Below, one piece after another: positions 8,047 through 11,449 of a stretch of 11,449 bases of DNA. The stretch covers positions 1 to 11,449 of the forward strand of contig DCMF01000025.1 of the NCBI GenBank assembly GCA_002321305.1, read 5' to 3'. A program made the position numbers and the translations under genes. Source of the stretch: Verrucomicrobia bacterium UBA1629 (GTDB taxonomy: Bacteria; Verrucomicrobiota; Kiritimatiellia; RFP12; UBA1067). Each line of letters starts with the position of its first letter. Positions within the stretch are counted from its first letter, which is position 1. The notes under the pieces are model-generated. The model was not told the DNA's origin. It was given only the letters and a program-made list of their open reading frames with translations, and did no database searches.

Positions 8047-8160
8047 TCCTTGTTTCGTTGTCGGTTTTGCGCGGTTTTCGCGCGGAGTTTGACATGGTTA
8101 TGGCTGTTTTGCGGCTTTGGCTGTCATGTTCTGCACGGATTCTGCGGATTGGCGCGGACT

Positions 8161-8193
8161 GGCCTCACGCGGAGGCGCGGAGACGCGGAGGCC
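8161..8193. repeat. Triple GCGGAGRC tandem repeat flanked by inverted GGCCTC/GAGGCC
   Basis: On the plus strand three exact 8-base units follow one another: GCGGAGGC (8169-8176), GCGGAGAC (8177-8184) and GCGGAGGC (8185-8192). The block is bounded by GGCCTC (8161-8166) and GAGGCC (8188-8193), so it could fold into a six-base-pair stem. Further degenerate TCCGCR copies continue on the minus strand towards 8133. Similar short GCGGAG/GCAGAG tandems are, as I recall, found between genes in several bacterial phyla; that link is from memory and unverified here. Confidence 0.7.
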
Positions 8194-8199
8194 GGAAAC

Positions 8200-8481
8200 T
8201 CATCTCGCCACCCCCTGCGCGGACTGCGCGGCGGCGGTGACGGCGTTGAAGCCGTGGTCGCCGAGCGCGCCGTAGACGAGCGCGCACACGCTCAGGAGCA
8301 GCACGATGCCGAGGAGCGCGATCAGCGACCACATCAGCCGCCCCGATGCCGCGCCGAGGCGTTCGCACGAGCTGAAGAGCGTCTTGATCTGCTCGTCCAC
8401 CTTCGTGTGGTGCTTGATCGCGTCGTTCTCCAGCCGGTCGACGCGGTCTTCCAGCCTGTGGAAGTGGTCACGGTCGCACAC
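8200..8481 (-). CDS. Coiled-coil plus single membrane segment protein, holin-like
   Basis: A 93-residue protein starting at GTG 8481. Residues 5-35 (F-H-R-L-E-D-R-V-D-R-L-E-N-D) form a charged heptad helix. Residues 49-72 (L-M-W-S-L-I-A-L-L-G-I-V-L-L-L-S) form one strong membrane segment, and a short Ala-rich tail follows. This layout resembles XhlA-type haemolysin/holin proteins and other small phage membrane proteins, which permeabilise the inner membrane at lysis; it is also seen in unrelated phage membrane proteins. The open frame runs far upstream to 9213, but that part only shadows the secreted LamG-like gene. The GTG follows that gene's stop by two bases and has AAGGAGGG nine bases upstream. 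No endolysin is adjacent, which weakens the lysis assignment. Confidence 0.75.
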   Translation of the reverse strand: MCDRDHFHRLEDRVDRLENDAIKHHTKVDEQIKTLFSSCERLGAASGRLMWSLIALLGIVLLLSVCALVYGALGDHGFNAVTAAAQSAQGVAR

Positions 8482-8483
8482 GG

Positions 8484-9551
8484 CTACTCGCCCTCCTTCT
8501 TCGCGGCGGCGGGGACGAGCCCGCGCCGCGCCATCTCCGCCCAGTCCTGGTCGCGCATCCGCTCCACGAGCGCGTCGTCCAGCGCCGCCCCGTAGGCCCG
8601 CATCCCGAACGCCCGCACCGTGACGTTGCTCATGCCGCCTGAATTGAAGCACTCGAACATGACGCGGACGCGCGCGTCCCGCTCGAACGCCGCCGTCGGC
8701 CTCCACATCGGCTGCGAGACGGACTGCTCGTTGGCGAACTTCGCCGTCCGCGAGTAGCCGCAGACGCTCACGGCGAGGTTCGTCCCGCCGTCGATCCGCG
8801 CCCGCGCGACGACGAACCGCCACTCGTTCGAGACGATCCCGCCGAGTGCGTCGTCGAAGCTGCGACTCCCGGATTCGTCGAAGCTGTCGAACTGCGCGCC
8901 GACGAACTGCACGAGCGGGTTCTCGGCGATGCCGAGGCGGACGTGCGCGGACGGGCTGGACGCCGAGACCGAGACGGCGCGGCTCGCGGCGCGGGCGGGC
9001 GCGTTGAACGCCCAGAAGTTCGTCGCGGGCACCTGCACCTCGTAGCCGGAGACGGCCAGCGTGAGCGGCGCGTCCGTGCTGACGTTGACGGCGTAGCAGC
9101 CGTAGAGGAAGTCTTCCCCCATGCGGTCGTTCGGCAGGGCGTAGGACGCGGGGAGGCACGTCTCGGCCCACGTCCCGTCCGAACCGAGCGGCAGGTCGTC
9201 CGCGCCGTCCCACCAGTTCGCCGAGGTGAGGTTCGGAAGCTTCGCGCCGCCCTCGCGCCCGCTGCGCGCGGCCCGGTTCGAGAACGAGACCATCGCGAAC
9301 AGCGGCTGCTTACTGTAGGCGTTGGCATTGTCGAACCTGAACCAGCCGCAGAAGGTGAGGCCCGTGAGGCCCGGCGCCGCGACGAACGCGGTGAAGTGGT
9401 CGTGCCAGCCGTCGTTGTAGTCGCTGCTGCTCGACGCCTGGAGCGTGGGGTCTCCCCAGATCGGGCGCGGCAGGGGCTTCGCGGCGGACGCGGAGAGCGC
9501 GGAGAGGGCCGCGAGCGCGGCGGCGAGGGGGGGTGCGGCAATGCGTTTCAT
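8484..9551 (-). CDS. Secreted LamG/concanavalin-like beta-sandwich protein
   Basis: A 355-residue protein with a textbook Sec signal peptide: M-K-R-I, an Ala/Leu core, and S-A-S-A-A before cleavage near residues 23-24. The mature part looks like a LamG-type jelly roll. It has L-T-F-C-G-W-F-R-F-D near residue 65, Q-P-L-F-A-M-V-S-F near 82-90, E-W-R-F-V-V-A-R-A-R-I-D-G-G-T-N-L-A-V-S-V near 243-263, and a closing V-R-A-F-G-M-R-A-Y strand near 311 followed by a helix. These W-F-R-F and W-x-F-V-x-V strands are typical of domains that bind glycans. LamG-like domains occur in phage tail proteins, but a signal peptide is not expected there. GGGAGGA lies at 9557-9563, just before the ATG, and 13 bases separate it from the previous gene. 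The fold is a moderate call; the ligand is unknown. Confidence 0.78.
   Translation of the reverse strand: MKRIAAPPLAAALAALSALSASAAKPLPRPIWGDPTLQASSSSDYNDGWHDHFTAFVAAPGLTGLTFCGWFRFDNANAYSKQPLFAMVSFSNRAARSGREGGAKLPNLTSANWWDGADDLPLGSDGTWAETCLPASYALPNDRMGEDFLYGCYAVNVSTDAPLTLAVSGYEVQVPATNFWAFNAPARAASRAVSVSASSPSAHVRLGIAENPLVQFVGAQFDSFDESGSRSFDDALGGIVSNEWRFVVARARIDGGTNLAVSVCGYSRTAKFANEQSVSQPMWRPTAAFERDARVRVMFECFNSGGMSNVTVRAFGMRAYGAALDDALVERMRDQDWAEMARRGLVPAAAKKEGE
8491..8498 (-). promoter_or_regulatory. Ribosome binding site selecting a GTG start
   Basis: AAGGAGGG on the minus strand, within the last codons of the upstream gene and nine bases before the GTG at 8481. It decides the start of the holin-like protein, whose frame otherwise stays open for hundreds of bases upstream. 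Confidence 0.7.
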
Positions 9552-9564
9552 GTGCGTCCTCCCG

Positions 9565-10143
9565 TCAGTACAGGCACTTGGCGAGGAGCGCGTCGAGTTC
9601 GGCCTCGGTCATGCCGAGGAACGCGGCGAGCGCGGGCTTGGCGGCGACGAGCGCGGGGTCGTCGCCCGCGATCCACGTGCAGACGCTCCACTCGTCGAGG
9701 ATGCCCATCTCGTCCATCTTGGCCTTGAGCGCGTCCCACTTCGTGCCGCCGCCCGCGTCCGGCATCGCCTTGAGGGCGCGGACGATGAGGAGCTTGGAGT
9801 AGCGCGCGGGCTTCGCGGGGACGGGTCGCGCCGTCCAGACGGGCGCGCAGGTGCCGTCCGCCGAGAAGGTGAAGCCGGTCGCGGCGTAGCGGACGCCGTT
9901 CGTGGCGGCGGGGGGCGGCGAGGGGACGAGGCGGTACCAGCCGCAGGCGGCGCGGCGCGCGTCGGGGAGCGCGTGGAGGCCGACGACGACCTTGCCGGTC
10001 GCGAGGTCGACGCCCTGCGAGGGGCATTCGCGGGCGGACGACCCGGCGGTCGCGCCGTCGGCGGAGAAGACGACCTTGAAGGCGTTCGCGTCGGGCGCGG
10101 CGAGCGAGGCGGCGAGCGCGAGGGCGTAGACGATTCGTTTCAT
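9565..10143 (-). CDS. Exported protein with tail-accessory-like C-terminal region
   Basis: A 192-residue protein with a signal peptide (M-K-R-I-V-Y, A-L-A-L-A-A-S-L-A-A core, cleavage after A-N-A at residue 21). Residues 58-110 (L-P-D, A-C-G-W-Y-R-L-V-P, G-V-R-Y, F-S-A-D-G, P-V-W) follow a pattern I associate with small tail-fibre assembly or accessory proteins. Residues 115-190 (Y-S-K-L-L-I-V-R-A-L, K-W-D-A-L-K, D-D-P, F-L-G-M-T-E-A-E-L-D-A-L-L-A-K-C) are helical and look like a tail chaperone-type end. These likenesses are from memory and loose. The open frame extends upstream to 10245 but overlaps the preceding gene; the ATG at 10143 has AAGGA nine bases before it (10153-10157). Six cysteines could form disulphides after export. 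Confidence 0.75.
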   Translation of the reverse strand: MKRIVYALALAASLAAPDANAFKVVFSADGATAGSSARECPSQGVDLATGKVVVGLHALPDARRAACGWYRLVPSPPPAATNGVRYAATGFTFSADGTCAPVWTARPVPAKPARYSKLLIVRALKAMPDAGGGTKWDALKAKMDEMGILDEWSVCTWIAGDDPALVAAKPALAAFLGMTEAELDALLAKCLY

Positions 10144-10160
10144 GTGCGGCATTCCTTTCA

Positions 10161-10973
10161 TCATTCGGAGAGTGCTGTGACGGGGGTGACGTAGACGAGC
10201 GCGCCGACGCGGACGCACGAGGCGAGGAAGCGGTTCGTCGGCCACGAGCCGTAGCCGACGAGGCGGACGCCCGAATCGACGGACGCGCCCGCCGCGAGGG
10301 TGACGAGGGCGGTCTGCGCCTGCCCCTCCGTCCAGCCCGCGAGCTCGGCGACGAGGGAGGCGGACGCGGCGACCGAGACGGAGATGGCGGCGCAGTCGGC
10401 GCGGTAGGCCAGCGCGGAGGCCGTGACGGGCGCGGCGGGCCTGTCCTGCTTGGCGGCGAGTTCGGCCTTGGTCGCGCAGTTCGTGAGCGGCTGGTGCGCC
10501 GTGAGGAAGCCCTTCGCGTCGATCTGCGCCTTGGTGTAGACGCTCGCGGCGTTCGCCTTGCCCGCGACCTCGGCGGCGATGCCGTCCATCGATTCGGACG
10601 ATGCCAGCCCGTTGGTCGCCGCCGCCACGGACGCGGCGACGCTCGCGTCGGCCTGCGCCTTGGTGTACGCGCCGACCTGCGCGGCGGTGACGCCGTGCGG
10701 GTTGTCCGTGCGGTTCGTGTGCGCCGAGAGCGACGAGGACAGAGAGGACAGGGAGGACGCATGGGACGCGAGGGCCTCCGGCACGCCGTTCGTCGCGGCT
10801 CCGATCTCGCCGCGCAGGGCCTGCGCCACCGCGTTCGTCGCGCCGTCCGCGTACCCCTTCGCCTGTCGAAGCGCGTTCGACGCGGCGTTGTCGACGTAGG
10901 TGACCGGGGCGAACTGGACCGCGACGGCGGACAGGGCGATGGCTGATCCGAGCATGAGGAAGACGAGCTTCAT
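10161..10973 (-). CDS. Signal-bearing tail-fibre-like protein
   Basis: A 270-residue protein. Residues 1-18 (M-K-L-V-F-L-M-L-G-S-A-I-A-L-S-A-V-A) form a signal peptide or membrane anchor. Residues 25-85 are Ala/Asn/Ser-rich helical repeats. Residues 91-107 read N-P-H-G-V-T-A-A-Q-V-G-A-Y-T-K-A-Q, a motif characteristic of trimeric phage tail fibres, and a second Y-T-K-A-Q-I-D at 146-152 leads to a G-F-L-T-x-H-Q-x-L-T segment, also a fibre hallmark. The C-terminus (about 185-270) is beta-like. The true start is the ATG at 10973, which overlaps the upstream stop (ATGA) and has GGAGG seven bases before it (10981-10985), not the longer frame to 11042. Fibre-like repeats behind a signal peptide are odd; the protein may be on the cell surface rather than, or as well as, on the virion. 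Confidence 0.8.
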   Translation of the reverse strand: MKLVFLMLGSAIALSAVAVQFAPVTYVDNAASNALRQAKGYADGATNAVAQALRGEIGAATNGVPEALASHASSLSSLSSSLSAHTNRTDNPHGVTAAQVGAYTKAQADASVAASVAAATNGLASSESMDGIAAEVAGKANAASVYTKAQIDAKGFLTAHQPLTNCATKAELAAKQDRPAAPVTASALAYRADCAAISVSVAASASLVAELAGWTEGQAQTALVTLAAGASVDSGVRLVGYGSWPTNRFLASCVRVGALVYVTPVTALSE

Positions 10974-11218
10974 TCGGACACCTCCACGAACTGGCCCTTG
11001 CCGTCCTTGTGGTAGACCTTCTGGTCGAGGTCCGGGACCCAAGTCCCGTCGAGAAGGGTGAGGGAGAGTTTCATGTACTCCTGAGTCCCGCCCTCGGTCT
11101 TCCGGAACGGGATCATGAACGCGCCCGCCTCGTTGATTGGGGTGAACTCCCTGGAGCCGATCTCGGCTTCAAGCCTGTTGTTCACATAGGTCTGCGATGC
11201 CATCTTCTCGCTTGCCAT
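10970..11218 (-). CDS. Small hypothetical protein in the fibre region
   Basis: An 82-residue protein that I do not recognise. It begins M-A-S-E-K-M-A-S-Q-T-Y-V-N-N-R-L-E, an amphipathic helix, followed by beta-like sequence with I-P-F-R-K-T-E-G-G at 36-44 and a C-terminal G-T-W-V-P-D-L-D-Q-K-V-Y-H-K-D-G-K-G run. There is no signal peptide or membrane segment. The longer open frame to 11308 overlaps the upstream LRR gene in another frame; the ATG at 11218 has a strong AGGAGG seven bases upstream. It lies 14 bases after the LRR protein and overlaps the fibre-like gene by 4 bases. A fibre connector or assembly factor is possible from its place only. Confidence 0.72.
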   Translation of the reverse strand: MASEKMASQTYVNNRLEAEIGSREFTPINEAGAFMIPFRKTEGGTQEYMKLSLTLLDGTWVPDLDQKVYHKDGKGQFVEVSE

Positions 11219-11224
11219 AATAAG

Positions 11225-11230
11225 TCCTCC
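11225..11230 (-). promoter_or_regulatory. Ribosome binding site deciding a short start
   Basis: AGGAGG on the minus strand between the LRR stop and the ATG at 11218. It supports the 82-residue reading rather than the 112-residue open frame that begins inside the upstream gene. Confidence 0.7.
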
Positions 11231-11232
11231 TG

Positions 11233-11449
11233 TCAGCCGAACACGCCCGTGCCGTCCACATAGCCGTTCGAGCCGTGGAAGCGGCATCCGGCAACGGCGC
11301 GCCCCCACGGGAAGTCCGCCATGGACTTGATCTCCTCCCGGGTCTTGCTCTCGATGTAGACGTTGTTGAGGTTCGTCGCAGAGGCGAACGCGCCCACGCC
11401 GATGCTCTGCGCGCCGCCGATCCGGATCGTGGCCAGCGCCGTGCAGCTC
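11233..11449 (-). CDS. C-terminus of BspA-type leucine-rich-repeat protein, probable tail/receptor-binding protein (partial)
   Basis: The window holds only the last 71 residues; the start lies beyond the right edge. The sequence C-T-A-L-A-T-I-R-I-G-G-A-Q-S-I-G-V-G-A-F-A-S-A-T-N-L-N-N-V-Y-I matches the LRR_5/BspA repeat (c-x-x-L-x-x-I-x-I, I-G-x-x-A-F, L-x-x-V-x-I). It is followed by a capping segment with T-R-E-E-I, F-P-W-G and C-R-F-H-G-S-N-G. BspA-type repeats bind host proteins or glycans and also occur at the ends of gut phage tail proteins. Its position at the head of a run of fibre-like genes supports a receptor-binding role. No nucleotide-level evidence separates it from its neighbours. 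The LRR call is fair; the virion role is an inference. Confidence 0.7.
   Translation of the reverse strand, partial: SCTALATIRIGGAQSIGVGAFASATNLNNVYIESKTREEIKSMADFPWGRAVAGCRFHGSNGYVDGTGVFG

Larger units (their letters stand above)
8034..8199. other. Only substantial intergenic gap; possible promoter region
   Basis: These 166 bases hold no credible gene on either strand. They separate the fibre/export/holin genes from the tail tube and core genes, so they are the best place for an internal promoter or RNA-processing site. On the minus strand ATGACA (8127-8122) and CATAAC (8102-8097) could be a poor sigma70-type pair, but their 19-base spacing is long. TGGCTGT occurs twice on the plus strand (8101-8107 and 8118-8124). 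A short GCGCG-GTTTT-CGCGC hairpin lies at 8069-8083 but lacks a T-tract, so I do not call a terminator. Confidence 0.5.

Noticed and set aside
8069..8083. GCGCG-GTTTT-CGCGC hairpin as a terminator
   Set aside because: The stem has only five pairs and no T-tract follows on either strand.
8089..8117. Perfect TTGACA on the plus strand in the gap, possible antisense promoter
   Set aside because: The hexamer 17 bases downstream is CGGCTT, nothing like a -10 box, and no plus-strand gene follows.
8482..9213. Upstream extension of the holin-like frame
   Set aside because: It is the shadow of the secreted LamG-like gene; the GTG at 8481 has its own strong ribosome site.
3223..9728. Other long plus-strand frames (3223-4671, 4797-6263, 6312-7505, 8943-9728)
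   Set aside because: All lie opposite well-supported minus-strand genes and have the same Arg/Val/Gly/Asp-biased shadow composition.
1509..10762. Long alternative minus-strand frames (1509-2816, 3494-4402, 5041-7131, 8768-9541, 9548-10762)
   Set aside because: They are frame-shifted readings of the real genes, with Arg/Pro-rich or Ser/Thr/Arg-rich sequence and no ribosome sites. The real frames carry recognisable family motifs.
1..11449. tRNA genes, CRISPR arrays, insertion sequences, integrase or attachment sites
   Set aside because: I saw no cloverleaf-like sequence, no regularly spaced repeats, no transposase or integrase motifs and no flanking direct repeats; the density of coding leaves little room for them.
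11233..11449. Diversity-generating retroelement variable region at the fibre end
   Set aside because: No reverse transcriptase, template repeat or C-type-lectin-like end is visible within the window.

Overview
The window is a tightly packed late (virion assembly) operon of a short-tailed, T7-like phage or prophage. All fourteen supported genes lie on the minus strand, so the map reads from right to left. The DNA is GC-rich with strong G/C preference at third codon positions, and this produces many long spurious open frames on both strands. Almost every gene has a clear GGAGG-type ribosome binding site, and gaps between genes are usually 2 to 18 bases or 4 to 8 base overlaps. The one real gap is 166 bases (8034-8199).

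Left and centre (7337 down to 1): six genes follow the order of T7 genes 11-12-13-14-15-16. They are tail tubular protein A, tail tubular protein B, a gp13/DUF2833 GNAT-like protein, a gp14-like internal virion protein with a long extra N-terminal region, a gp15-like helical internal core protein, and the first 382 residues of what should be a gp16-like ejection protein running off the left edge. Tubular proteins A and B are confident by sequence. gp13 and gp14 are good matches. gp15 and gp16 rest mainly on gene order, length and composition.

Right (11449 down to 7330): this is the accessory and host-contact part. It begins with the C-terminus of a BspA-type leucine-rich-repeat protein, probably a tail or receptor-binding protein. 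Next come an 82-residue protein, a 270-residue protein with a tail-fibre NPHGVTAAQVGAY motif, a 192-residue protein, a 355-residue LamG/concanavalin-like protein, a 93-residue coiled-coil plus single-membrane-segment protein (holin-like), a 116-residue helical protein and a 118-residue lipoprotein. The 270-, 192- and 355-residue proteins each start with a Sec-type signal peptide and the 118-residue one has a lipobox. In T7 the fibre and holin genes lie on the other side of gene 16; here they come before gene 11.

Host: the internal core proteins and the lipoprotein suggest a Gram-negative, double-membrane host. The GC content, the Ala/Asn-rich fibre style, the LRR fibre end and the TCCGCG-type intergenic repeat remind me of gut or rumen Verrucomicrobiota/Kiritimatiellae relatives, but that is a weak impression. 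No integrase, polymerase, capsid, portal, terminase or endolysin is visible, so lytic phage versus prophage cannot be decided here. The most unusual point is the run of exported proteins inside a virion operon.
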